A stretch of DNA of 64,000 nucleotides from Acanthochlamys bracteata. Lineage: Eukaryota > Streptophyta > Magnoliopsida > Pandanales > Velloziaceae. This document shows positions 12,301 through 21,494 of the stretch, in pieces; positions within the stretch are counted from its first letter, which is position 1, and every line of letters begins with the position of its first letter. The stretch lies in assembly GCA_019914995.1 (NCBI GenBank), contig CM034129.1, forward strand, positions 7,267,725 to 7,331,724, given 5' to 3'. The position numbers were made by a program, and so were the translations under genes. The notes beneath the pieces were generated by a model. That model searched no databases. It was given only the letters and a program-made list of their open reading frames with translations, and was not told the origin of the DNA.

Positions 12301-15300
12301 ACTGCCATCATTAAAAATCACCAGCTGTTTATTTAGAGAGACTAAGCTAGCATGAAAGAAAAGATTTTCCGCTATGAAAAATTAGATTCCCTACAAAAAA
12401 AACATGAAATTTTATTTTCAAACTCGAGCAGATGAAATTATACTTTCTAGCCTTGAAATGAGGTTGAAGTTAAATTGGTTTAATATTATAACTTCTTTAT
12501 TACAAACTAAACTATAAATATCAGATTTCATAATGGAAACTCGAAGCGTATCTTTCAAGCTCGGGTGAATATCTTATTATGAGGTTGAAATTAAATTAGC
12601 CCAAATTTGTATTTTTAAAACTTGATATAAATGAAACTTTATAATGTGAATCATAATAAGCACTACAAACACATCCCTTAATCTTCATATGTGTATTTTA
12701 AGTTCAATCTATAAAACAACGAAACATTCTTTTATAAAATTTTATTAGAAAGATATACAAACTAATAGCATCCTATCAAAACTACACTGAACATGTGCGT
12801 GGATGTTCACAAGGGATTAATATGAAAAAGAAACTAATGAACTTAGATGAAAACTCTTACGAATATGAAAATCTAGCACTTAAAAACTAAACAATCTTGG
12901 ATGAGTTGTATAGTAAAAGCTACTACTTTTACAAAGTTAAAAGTCTTATGACTTTGAGCACTAATTTGCCCTAACAAGTAAATAACATTTCCATCCTCGA
13001 ATATCTCTAATGTGCATAGAATCTTGTGAGTTACACTATACTCTAGTGTACGTAGCATTACTCATAAAACAAATCTAATAGTTCAGTAATTAAATTAACA
13101 ATAAGTGTCTGAAAAACAAAACTAGTTCATAGTCTTATGCATGATATGCTCCAACAAAAAAGGTGCCACATCTTGCATTTATAACAAAACCATATATCTT
13201 ACAAATAAATATATAAAGAGCAAGCTACTAGATATAGTGAAAGGTAAAATAAACCACATGTATAAAGGAAAAGATGTCATGCGGCATACCCTGGAGTCCG
13301 TTCAGGAATGATGACTTGATAGCCAAATAATGTCAATGTGAAACCATTATATGGAGCTGATGTAATTGATTGTGATGAAGAGTCGATGACGAGAGGTAAC
13401 TGTAAGGATGTTCCTGAAGAGTAGAATTTGGCAGAAATAGATACAATAGTGATTGCTGCAGCTATGCCAAGAGCAATAGCTAACTTGGATATGGTGCTAG
13501 TACTTTCTTCTTTTGAACCTTCAATAATTTCAATGACTTCATCACCTTCACTTGAAGGAGTAACTCCAGAAGTCGAAGCCCTCACAGCACCCACATCATA
13601 ACAGAGTAACCATCTTGGACCAATTCAAATAGACATGTCAGACCAAGAAATGAAAGGTATAAAACTGAAAAAGCTTAGCATGCAATTTCCGAAATGAACT
13701 AATGAAATGCATGCAGTAAAATGTTCCGCAGATCATTAAAGTAATGACTTAAAATACCGAGTTAAACAATATAAACTAATTACAACAACTCCTCCTCTGT
13801 GGATTCCTCCACATATCAGGTCCAAAACCAAAATAAAGGATATTGGGTCAGCTTGGCGAGCATCCACAAAACCCTGTCCACTCACTTTGACATGAATCTT
13901 TGTAGAAGGATCCTACTAAGGTGATATTGTTTTGCTAAAGAAGAAGAATTCCAACACTGTAGTAAATAGTCGCTATTGTACTTTTTTCATTATACATGGA
14001 AACACAAATGGAATTAGTGAAACCAAGAGGAAGCCTTCTTATCAGCATAAAATGAAAGGCAAAAGAAAGATACAGCATCTCAACAGATACTATCGTGAAG
14101 TTGATACAGAAAGCCACCAAAATACTAATTAATAATTGTAGGCCATCAATACCTATTTTTAAAGAAACAGGTATACAAATACATCTTAATTTTGTTTATT
14201 CAAATTCTAAGTCACATTCAAGAGCTCCAAAATCCATTACAAACAAATGCATAGGCAGGAAGAAATTCAAAACTTAGAAGAATAATAAAGTACTCAATAA
14301 GTATGTTTGAACATTGAACATATTCCTGTGGAAAATATTTAGTACTCCTAGTATGTCCTCTCTGTGGTTCCAAAACATAACAGATTACAAAACAATTACA
14401 TGAACACAACATGAAACAACTCTTAAACGTCATGAAAACAAGTGATATAAATGCAGATACAAGCCTTAGCACCAGCTCACGTCCTCGTAGGTGGCCAAGA
14501 AAAATAGCTACTTGCATATATTGCCCAGGCTGTCAATGATAGAATCTCACTCCAAAAGAGTTTTGCTTTAATAAGGCAGTCTGCCAAGCAGTAGAGTTGT
14601 AGCTAGTTAAGACTCATGTTAGCTAAGGAAATCTTAAGTAATCAAGAGTTAGTAGTTAGTTATAATTGTTCTCACAAGAGAACATTATAGTAGAGTAGAA
14701 GTCTTAGCAAAACTAAGACTATAAATAAGTGTATTTAGCATTGCAAGGAGGTATGAAATACACATCAATCTTATTTTTTTCTTTATTTCTGTTCAGCCTT
14801 TGCCTTGTTCTATCTGTCTTTGCCTTGTTCACTCTTCAAGTTATATCAAATTGGTACCAGAGCCAGCGATCCTATGGATTCGTCGACGTCAGTGAGACCC
14901 GAATCTCCACAATCACCAGCTTCACCACCTGTGATTGATGCAGGAAATTTTCTGCAACTACCGTCCACACCAATCTCAGTAGTTCGAAGCTCAAGGGAAG
15001 TTAACTGGCAAGATCAATTCTTTAATCTTCAAGCTAACTTCACAATGATACTTACACAAATGAATGAAGATCGAGCGGAGATGCGTCAGCTCATGCGAGA
15101 GTTGGTTCGAAACCGTATTGAAACTATAGACTATATATCGGCAACCAATATAGCTACAAATATAGCCACCCTAACCCCACCCACTGTTGCACAACACTTA
15201 ACAAATACCGTTATGAAACCCAACAACCTAAACCTATCCACTTCTCCTCAAAAACCAGCCTTACTTCCCACACCGGACATTCCCGTTGCAACCTTTAGCC

Positions 15301-18300
15301 GAGAAGCGCCAACATCAGAACCCCTCTCCATTACGCCAAACTCCACCAACCGCTGCAATGTCTCCCTTGGCCCAACCGAACCGCATACATTATAGACACA
15401 ACACCTCGCTACAACCTTACAATATACCAAACCAACACCACAAGCCTGCCAGTCCATTCACACAACATGTTATCAAGGTTGTCATGCCAGGACTGATTGA
15501 ACAAACCACACCTTCGACCAAGGAGCGACACAAGTTTCCTTCCTTTGACGGTTAAGAACCACAAGAGTGGATATATTTAGCTAATCGCTACTTCAAATTC
15601 TACAAAACAGTGGCATGTGATCGTGTTCCAATTGCTGCGATGTACCTTCAAGGAGATGCCAATAGATGGTTTCACAATTTTGAACGGGACAAACCTCACC
15701 ATTCGTGGGAAGAGTTGACGATTGCCCTGTTGCGCCGATTTGGCCCGACAGCTTTTGCTAGTGCTAGCTTTGCTTTGAAGCAATTGAAACAAACTAGTTC
15801 TATAGATGATTATAAAAGATGTTCGAGGATCTACGTACTCGTTTGCCACACACCATTGAGAAAGACTTGATTGGACATTTTTGTGGAGGATTGTCACCAC
15901 ATATCGCAGTGGAAGTAATGGCACGACAGCCCGCTGATCTCCAAGAAGCTTACATGCTTGCAAGGTTGTTTGAACATAAACAGACGATTGAATCATCAGC
16001 AAACCGACATGTTCGCTGGCGGCCAGCTGCAACAACATCTGTTGGGTCAACAGCGAATACTACAGCAACAATCCCCATAACTAGAACCACGCTGGTTTGG
16101 TCTTCAGCAATGGCCACTCCAGCAAGCTCTAAGTCTCGTCTTTCTACTACAGACATAAATGCTCGACGTGCAAAAGGGTTATGTTTTTATTGCGATGAGA
16201 GATATGACCGTGGTCATAGGTGCACCACTAGCCTATACACAATAACCGGCACGGAGGATTTGGATGATAATATACCAAAAGATGGTCCAGAGAAGACACC
16301 TACAGAGGGTGCCACACTTTCACTGAGCGCAATGCATGGCTTTGTTGGTCCACAAACACTACGAGTCCGAGGATATATTAAGAAGCAAGAGGTATTTATA
16401 CTTATTCACTCGGGAAGCACTCATAATTTTATATCCGATCGTTTAGCCAAATATCTACGATTGTCGCTAACAACTATACGACCACTCCATATGGAATTAG
16501 CCGATGAGCGTCCTATTTCCATAGAGGTGATCTACAAAAATATTTTCTTAGATGTGCAAGGGGCGGGTGTGGTAGTTGATGCATACCCCTTTCCACTTGG
16601 AGGTATGGACCTTATGCTTGGAATACAATGGTTGGAAAGTTTGGGTGACATTATTAGCAACTACAGTAAATCAGAGATGAGGTTTACTTGGCAAGTACGT
16701 GATTTCATTCTCAAGGGGATTAGAGAAAGAAATGTGTCGCAGCTCACTAGTCTAGACACTGGGGCGGTTTTCTGCTCACTACGCCTCATGGCAGTGGCAT
16801 CACAAACTGAAATTACTTCGGAGACAACTAGGGAGTTGCCTGTGGACTTACAAGAGCTCCTGGACGAGCACAAAGCGATCTTCAGTCCTTGCTTGAAACT
16901 TCCACCGAAAAGATTCCATGATCATGGGATTTCTCTAATACTCGGTGCCTTGCCTGCCAACATAAGACCCTACCTATATCCTCACGCACAAAAAGTCGAA
17001 ATTGAGAGGACGGTAGCTGAGATGCTATCCCAGGATATTATTCAACCTAGCTACTCTGCATTTTCTTCTCCGGTATTGCTCGTGAAGAAGAAAGACGGCT
17101 CATGGCGATTTGTGTTGATTATCGGGCACTCAACAATATTACTATTAAAGATAAATATCCAATTCCGGTGATAGATGAGCTTTTAGATGAACTCCATGGA
17201 GCTTATTATTTTTCTAAACTTGATCTCAAATCCGAATATCATCAAATTCGTGTCAAGGAGGAAAACGTTCACAAAACCGCCTTTCGCACACATGATGGCC
17301 ATTACGAATTCCTCGTTATGCTGTTTGGTTTGACAAATGCGCCGGCGACATTCCAATCTCTGATGAACGAAGTGTTTCGCCCGCATCTCCGCAAATTTGT
17401 TCTCGTATTTTTTGATGACATTTTAGTTTATAGTTCAACATGGCAGGAACACCTTCGGCACCTCGCTATAGTTTTTTCAATTTTGCAGGAAGAACGCCTA
17501 TACGCCAACCCTTCCAAATGCAGGTTTGGTTGCCGAGAGCTTGAGTACTTAGGCCACATAGTTTCTGCACAAGGCATCGCAGCTGACCCTTGCAAGATTA
17601 GTGCCATGAAGGATTGGCGGCGGCCTAAGTCAGTTTCGGAGCTGCATGGATTTCTTGGACTCACGGGCTACTATAGAAGATTTGTAAAAGACTATGGCCT
17701 TATTGCTGCACCTCTTACCGAGCTCCTTAAGAAAAATTCATTCAGTTGGAGAGAAGATGCTGAGTTAGCATTCCAACAACTGAAGCACGCAATGATCTCC
17801 ACACCAGTTTTGACAGCACCGAACTTTTCCATACCGTTCACAATTGAAACCGACGCCTCCGGCAAAGGTATAGGTGCAGTATTATCTCAAGGAGGGCGAC
17901 CCATTGCTTTCTATAGCAAGGCTCTATCAGCTTCAGCGCTGGCCAAGTCTACCTATGAACGAGAATTGATGGTTCTCACCCTTACGGTATTACGTTGGAG
18001 ACCTTATCTCTTGGGCAACAAATTTATCATCAAAACTGACCACTTAAGTTTAAAATATTTATTGGAACAACGTCTATCTTCGCCGGAGCAACAAAAATGG
18101 TTAGTCAAACTTCTTGGATTTGATTATCAAATTGAGTATCGTGCAGGCAAACTTAACGCAGCAGCGGATGCACTCTCACGGAAGCTAGATGCCTCTCTTG
18201 CGGCTTTCACTGTCTTACAAGCCTCCTTTTGGGACGAGCTGAAGCAAGCCTTGCTTGCTGATTCAGTCACAAGGTCCCTCATACAGGAAGCATCCAACGG

Positions 18301-20538
18301 GGAACGTAATGACTAGTCCTTGACGAATGGCTTCCTATTACAGCATGGAAGGATAAGAGTTCCAGCAGACCCCTCCCTTCGCCGTCAACTTTTATTTGAG
18401 GCACATAACTCAGCTTATGGAGGTCATGGAGGTCAGTTTCGTACCTTTAAACGTCTATCTCAACAATTCTATTGGCCAGGCATTTGTAAGGATGTTCAGC
18501 AGCACATTACCAACTGCCCTACGTGCACGAAAGTTAAAACAAAGGCCTTGAAACTAGCAGGACTTCTACAACCTTACCGGTTCCTCTCGTAGTTTGGTCT
18601 AAAATTTCAATGGACTTTATAGAGGTTTACCCACTTCTGAAGGCAAGGACACTATTTTGGTTGTAGTCGATCGACTATCCAAGTATGCACATTTTATTCC
18701 TCTAAAGCATCCATTTACGGCGACGAGTGTAGCAGTGGTCTTTGCAAAAGAAATTATACGGCTCCATGGTACACCGACTTCTATTGATTCAATTTTTCTT
18801 AGCTCATTTTGGCAAGAACTGCATCGGCTTCAGGGAACATCTCTACACATGAGCACCGCATATCATCCTCAATCCGATGGACAAACTGAAGTGGTTAATC
18901 GGGGTTTTGAAGCTTACTTGCGATGCTTCATCAGGGAATGTCCAAGAAAATGGTGTCAATGGCTCCATTGGGCAGAATATTCCTATAATACAAGTGTTCA
19001 TTCGGTTACTAAGATGACACCTTTTGAAGTCGTGTACGGCAGGCCCCCGCCTCCCCTTGTCTCCTTTGCTTCTGGCCCTATTTAGTCGGACGAGCTCGGT
19101 GTTGCACTACGGAAATGTGATGAAATTCTGCGGACCTTGAGATCGCATTTACTACAAGCGCAGAATCGCATGAAACAACAAGTCGACAAACATCGTCGTG
19201 AAAAGTGCTATGCGCCAGGCGATTGGGTTTATGTCAAGTTACAACCACATCGCCAATCGTCTGTGTCAGATCGCCGCTTTAACAAGCTTTGACATCGGTA
19301 TTATGAACCTTTTCAAGTTCAAGAAAGCGTCGGACCGGTCACCTACCGACTGGAGTTACCTATAGGAGCCAAGATTCATCCAGTATTCCATGTCTCTCAA
19401 CTTAAAGACGGTCATTGCAACCCCCCTGAAATTGACCAGCAGTTGCCAGACCTTCCTCCAGAGGAGTTGCCTTGTCCCAGTAGTGTTTTAGTTATTGCTG
19501 AGAGCATTGGACTTGAGGACAAGTCCGATTTTGCTGGGGAAGACAGTGATATAAATGCAGATACAAGCCTTAGCACCAGCTCACGTCCTCGTAGGTGGCC
19601 AAGAAAAATAGCTACTTGCATATATTGCCCAGGCTGTCAATAATAGAATCTCACTCCAAAAGAGTTTTGCTTTAATAAGACAGTCTGCCAAGCAGTAGAG
19701 TTGTAGCTAGTTAAGACTCATGTTAGCTAAGGAAATCTTAAGTAATCAAAAGTTAGTAGTTAGTTATAATTGTTCTCACAAGAGGACATTATAGTAGAGT
19801 AGAAGTCTTAGCAAAACTAAGACTATAAATAAGTGTATTTAGCATTGCAAGGAGGTATGAAATACACATCAATCTTATTTTCTTCTTTATTTCTGTTCAG
19901 CCTCTGCCTTATTCTCTCTTCTCTGCCTTGTTCTATCTGTCTTTGCCTTGTTCACTCTTCAAGTTATATCAACAAGCCCCTATATGTGAACAAACTTAAT
20001 ACTATCCAACAATAGCGTCCTCCTTTTCCATCTAAGAAAGTGTTTTACTCAAAGGAGATTGACCTAAAATCTGCTTCAGATTCTTCAAACTATTAACCCA
20101 TACCGCAAAGCAAAATCTCGAAACTGAAAGAAAAAAGCATCAATTTGAAACTTGTCGCACTTCTGCAGCAAAAAGTCAATTACTCCTCACTATAACCGAT
20201 AAAACCCAAAAAGAATAGATTCCCGGAAACAGATACTGATTTTCTTTTCTGCAGCGAAGAGTGTGTTATCGTTATTCAGATTGTGAAAGTAATTTTGGGA
20301 ACAAACTCGAGATAAAAGAAAGCGGTAGGGAAGTGAGAGTGTACCGTGGCACGAAAACGGGAGCAGGGAGAATTGCCGACGGAGTAAAGCTTACGCGTAC
20401 GGGAACCGCATTGCGGCGGAGGCGTAGCACAGAAACAACACAGCGGATTGATGACGGAGGTGGGGTTAGTGATCCGCGCAACGGAGCCACCGCCGCCGGT
20501 GAAGGAGCGATAGGAGTCCCGCAACGGTGATGAGCCAT
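3370..20538 (-). CDS. DedA/VTT-domain (SNARE-associated Golgi family) membrane protein, plastid-targeted candidate
   Basis: A ten-exon gene (minus strand): 20538-20345, 13613-13290, 11245-11173, 11039-10927, 10811-10727, 10593-10521, 6986-6931, 5592-5527, 3643-3578, 3450-3370. The coding length is 1131 nt (376 aa plus TGA), and every junction keeps phase. Exon 1 (ATG at 20538) is rich in Ser, Pro, Ala and Arg with few acids, like a plastid transit peptide. Residues ~109-125 form a hydrophobic segment. Residues ~232-345 match the DedA/VTT core: a polytopic region with WGVCISDMIPFYLG, then VERFSLGVRNPTAFLAG (288-304) and TGVCFGG, where the family has its R-F-x-P-G-x-R / AG signature. DedA proteins act in membrane lipid or ion homeostasis, but the substrate here is unknown. 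Intron 4 uses a GC donor (G|GCAAGT). Intron 1 holds an antisense gypsy element. The exon 2 acceptor and the exon 3 donor (GTCGGT) are the weakest sites. No in-frame stop was found, so the gene looks intact. Confidence 0.85.
4287..4690. repeat. ~200-bp tandem duplication in intron 8 of the VTT gene
   Basis: Two head-to-tail copies (about 4287-4493 and 4494-4690) share CCTAAACTAGCATAATTCAT, GATAAACAAGCTATGAGTG and CCAGTCTGGCCAAAAAAGC. They differ by scattered substitutions and a short deletion around GTACGA. The repeat lies between exons 8 and 9 and touches no splice site. Confidence 0.85.
5790..6112. repeat. Left arm of a ~325-bp inverted repeat in intron 7
   Basis: This arm, from GTTGCATATGTTG to TTGGAGAAAGCTAAA, is the reverse complement of 6576-6901 with about 95% identity by eye. 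The arms are separated by about 460 bp that contain the truncated second copy of exon 7 (6505-6550). There is no transposase ORF, and no target duplication could be read with confidence. Confidence 0.85.
6445..6580 (-). pseudogene. Truncated duplicate of exon 7 of the VTT gene
   Basis: The bases at 6505-6550 repeat the first 46 nt of exon 7 exactly. They follow the same acceptor (GATCCACAG) and share about 25 bp of upstream intron. The copy diverges just before the exon's end (CTCGC then ATATTGC), so the last codons and the GT donor are lost. A second homologous patch (TAAAAGTTATTCCAAAGATA) lies at 6448-6467, matching 6901-6920. If spliced in after the intact exon 7 it would break the reading frame. 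It is best read as a duplication relic. Confidence 0.8.
6576..6901. repeat. Right arm of the ~325-bp inverted repeat
   Basis: This is the reverse complement of 5790-6112. It begins TTTAGCTTTCTCC and ends AACAACATATGCAAC, immediately beside the intact exon 7 (6931-6986). Transcripts of this intron could fold into a long hairpin. Confidence 0.85.
7021..10498. other. Intron 6 of the VTT gene, low-complexity patches
   Basis: Within this ~3.5-kb intron, 7800-8110 is a pyrimidine-rich stretch with reiterated TCTCC-TTTTCCTACA units. Bases 8190-8330 hold two to three diverged copies of a CTCAACTCAGT...TTACGGCTCTTAACT unit. The rest is ordinary AT-rich intron. The short ORFs here have no recognisable protein similarity. 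Confidence 0.5.
11250..13285. other. Intron 2 of the VTT gene
   Basis: About 2.0 kb of AT-rich sequence between exon 3 (acceptor TGATCTAG before 11245) and exon 2 (donor GG|GTATGC after 13290). No transposon ends, RNA gene or coding exon was recognised. Confidence 0.5.
14438..14442. repeat. Target-site duplication ACAAG (left)
   Basis: ACAAG precedes the first TG of the left LTR and is repeated exactly at 19972-19976 after the final CA of the right LTR. Confidence 0.9.
14443..14848 (+). repeat. 5' LTR of element A
   Basis: 406 bp, starting TGATATA and ending TATATCA, a perfect 7-bp inverted repeat. A TATAAATA box lies at 14720-14727. The first ~100 bp correspond to the end of the polyprotein frame in the 3' LTR. 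Confidence 0.95.
14720..14727 (+). promoter_or_regulatory. TATA box of the element A LTR
   Basis: TATAAATA sits about 120 bp before the LTR end and is repeated at 19824-19831 in the 3' LTR. It is the likely core promoter of the element. Confidence 0.6.
14852..14867 (+). other. Primer binding site (tRNA-iMet type)
   Basis: TGGTACCAGAGCCAGC starts three bases after the LTR. It resembles the usual plant initiator-Met tRNA site TGGTATCAGAGC with one change (T to C at position 6). Confidence 0.85.
14874..16230 (+). pseudogene. gag of element A (broken)
   Basis: The ATG at 14874 opens a frame with a Ser/Pro-rich N-terminus and a predicted helical region (QDQFFNLQANFTMILTQM). A shift of frame occurs near 15350, a TAA lies at 15553 within KFPSFDG|EPQEW, and another shift occurs near 15815. 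The core gag words RWFHNFERDKPHHSW and IGHFCGGLSPHIAVEVMARQ are clear. The nucleocapsid zinc knuckle CFYCDERYDRGHRC is at about 16180-16222. The frames cannot be translated as one protein. Confidence 0.85.
16330..16700 (+). pseudogene. Aspartic protease domain of element A with catalytic Asp replaced
   Basis: The protease motif reads FILIHSGSTHNFI. Ty3/gypsy proteases have LIDSGST, so the catalytic Asp codon (16407-16409) is CAC (His). The second conserved block, MLGIQWLESLGD, is intact. The protease would be inactive even without the frame breaks. Element B retains the Asp at the same position. Confidence 0.85.
16850..18316 (+). pseudogene. Reverse transcriptase and RNase H of element A
   Basis: A frameshift near 17100 splits the RT at VKKKDGSWRF / CVDYRALNNITIKDKYPIP. 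The catalytic FFDD box is at about 17410. KLDLKSEYHQIR has Glu for the usual Gly. RNase H follows (TIETDASGKGIGAVLSQ, then IIKTDHLSLKYLLEQ and AADALSRK). A TAG at 18314 ends this frame before the integrase. Confidence 0.9.
18317..19643 (+). pseudogene. Integrase and C-terminal tail of element A
   Basis: An HHCC zinc module (LLFEAHNSAYGGHGGQF ... CPTC) lies at 18380-18530. A stop at 18590 and a shift follow. The catalytic core begins VVVDRLSKYAHFIPLKHPF and contains HPQSDGQTEVVNRGFEAYL. The second catalytic region reads SIDSIFLSSFW where SDRD is usual, so the Asp is displaced or lost. Stops occur at 19083 and 19290. The tail HPVFHVSQLKDGH is followed directly by a PEELP / LEDKSDF segment with no chromodomain core. 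The frame ends at TAA 19641-19643, about 97 bp inside the 3' LTR. Confidence 0.88.
19547..19971 (+). repeat. 3' LTR of element A
   Basis: 425 bp, with the same TGATATA...TATATCA ends as the 5' LTR. It carries one extra 19-20-bp segment (around CTGCCTTATTCTCTCTTCT) and about five substitutions relative to 14443-14848. A purine-rich stretch (GCTGGGGAAGACAG) precedes it, and ACAAG follows at 19972-19976. Confidence 0.95.
20345..20538 (-). other. Exon 1 (transit-peptide exon) of the VTT gene
   Basis: 194 nt encoding 64 residues plus two bases (CG). The CG joins the A of exon 2 to make Arg65. The donor is CCACG|GTACAC. The peptide begins MAHHRCGTPIAPSP and is rich in Ser, Pro, Ala, Arg and Val. 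The ATG at 20538 is chosen because the upstream frame has no other ATG and this one gives a continuous phase with exon 2. Cleavage site and destination are not determined. Confidence 0.75.
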
Positions 20539-20650
20539 CTGTTGCAAAAAGTTTTGTTTCCCTCCCTAAACGACAGGAAGGAGACAGGGTTACACGAGTG
20601 TTTGGCACTTATTATTAGTTCATAATTTATTGTATCTTTATTTTATTTAT

Positions 20651-20651
<1 letters not shown>

Positions 20652-20725
<74 letters not shown>

Positions 20726-20726
20726 G
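20652..20726. repeat. (TTA)n microsatellite upstream of the VTT gene
   Basis: About 20 TTA/ATT units, nearly uninterrupted, 115-190 bp upstream of the VTT gene start codon, so inside its probable promoter or 5' UTR region. Confidence 0.9.
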
Positions 20727-20754
20727 ATATGCTGGTATACGTATTTTTGGCACC

Positions 20755-21043
20755 GTTAGAAAACTAGTGGTCAGAAATTGAGTAACAAAGAGCCCTAGAT
20801 TTTGCTTCTTCCTGAGATGCGAATCCAGTGCTGGGTCCAATTTCCAAAATGATAGGAATACTTGTTTTTATTTTTCATGAACATAAATATGTCCCCAAGC
20901 ACAATCCGACAGCCAAAGGAGGTCCTCATGTTGTTTCGGAACTCCATCTGCTAAGCAATCTATCCATGAATTACCTCCCTAGGGACATGCTATGTTCTAA
21001 AAGACGGGTTGGTGTACCATATCCAAAACCTAATATAGCTATA
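20755..21043 (+). other. Unexplained open stretch between promoter microsatellite and MITE
   Basis: An 87-codon open frame (20828-21091) has non-random-looking composition (EHKYVPKHNPTAKGGPHV, then LPRDMLCSKRRVGVPYPKP). GC content is higher than in the flanks. I do not recognise it. It could be a captured gene or organelle fragment, or chance, and its 3' end overlaps the MITE. Confidence 0.3.
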
Positions 21044-21339
21044 GGCGTATTTCAAATGCCCGTAATTTCACTTTTTTCGGTCAGATTTTAAGTTCCGAAC
21101 AGTTCTTATGTTTCAATTACACAAAGAATTCAGAACTCCACTTCCACATGCGGAACTTCAGTTCCAACTTTCTTAGTTATACACTTCCCAATACAATTAT
21201 ATCTTTCAAATTTTCAACACACTTTCAAAACCTATTGAAACACAAATACTGAACTCCACTTTCACTTCATGGTTTAAGAAACTCTACTTCCTACTTTTCA
21301 CTTTCACGAAGCTCAGTTACGGATATTTGAAACACGCCC
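21044..21339. mobile_element. Tourist-like MITE
   Basis: Terminal inverted repeats GGCGTATTTCAAAT (left) and GGGCGTGTTTCAAAT (right, reverse complement), flanked by TATA on both sides. The interior is rich in reiterated AACTCCACTTTC / AAACTCTACTTCC words, as in the MITE at 52339-52585. Non-coding. Confidence 0.75.
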
Positions 21340-21494
21340 TATAGGTAAGAGGCTGCAATCAAATTTTTTTCTAAAATTATCAAAACAGTCGGGCAGCCAA
21401 TATTCGTAGTGCCAAACGCCTCTACAAGTCGAGTAGGATGCATGCACTCACTACACTGTATATACTCTCCATTAACTATTTTTGGCTAGGATCT

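Larger units (their letters stand above)
14443..19971 (+). mobile_element. Ty3/gypsy LTR retrotransposon (element A), chromovirus Tekay-like
   Basis: A complete 5.5-kb element: 5' LTR 14443-14848, primer site 14852-14867, broken gag-pol 14874-19643, 3' LTR 19547-19971, flanked by ACAAG. The domain order is gag, zinc knuckle, protease, RT, RNase H, integrase, as in Ty3/gypsy. Wording such as HPQSDGQTEVVNR and HPVFHVSQLKD points to the chromovirus group. The reading frame is disrupted by at least four frameshifts and several stops. The LTRs nonetheless differ by only about five substitutions and one 19-20-bp insertion, so insertion was recent. It sits antisense in intron 1 of the VTT gene. Confidence 0.95.

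Noticed and set aside
13277-13594. A 105-residue single-exon membrane protein starting at 13594
   Set aside because: The apparent start is a GTG, not used by plants. The frame continues upstream to a splice acceptor at 13614 and is exon 2 of the VTT gene.
14218-14517. Minus-strand open frame repeated at 19412-19621
   Set aside because: It is an antisense shadow of the LTR, where the sense frame is the retroelement polyprotein tail.
20272-20608. Alternative overlapping frames at the first VTT exon
   Set aside because: Only the frame from 20538 gives an ATG and a phase that matches exon 2.
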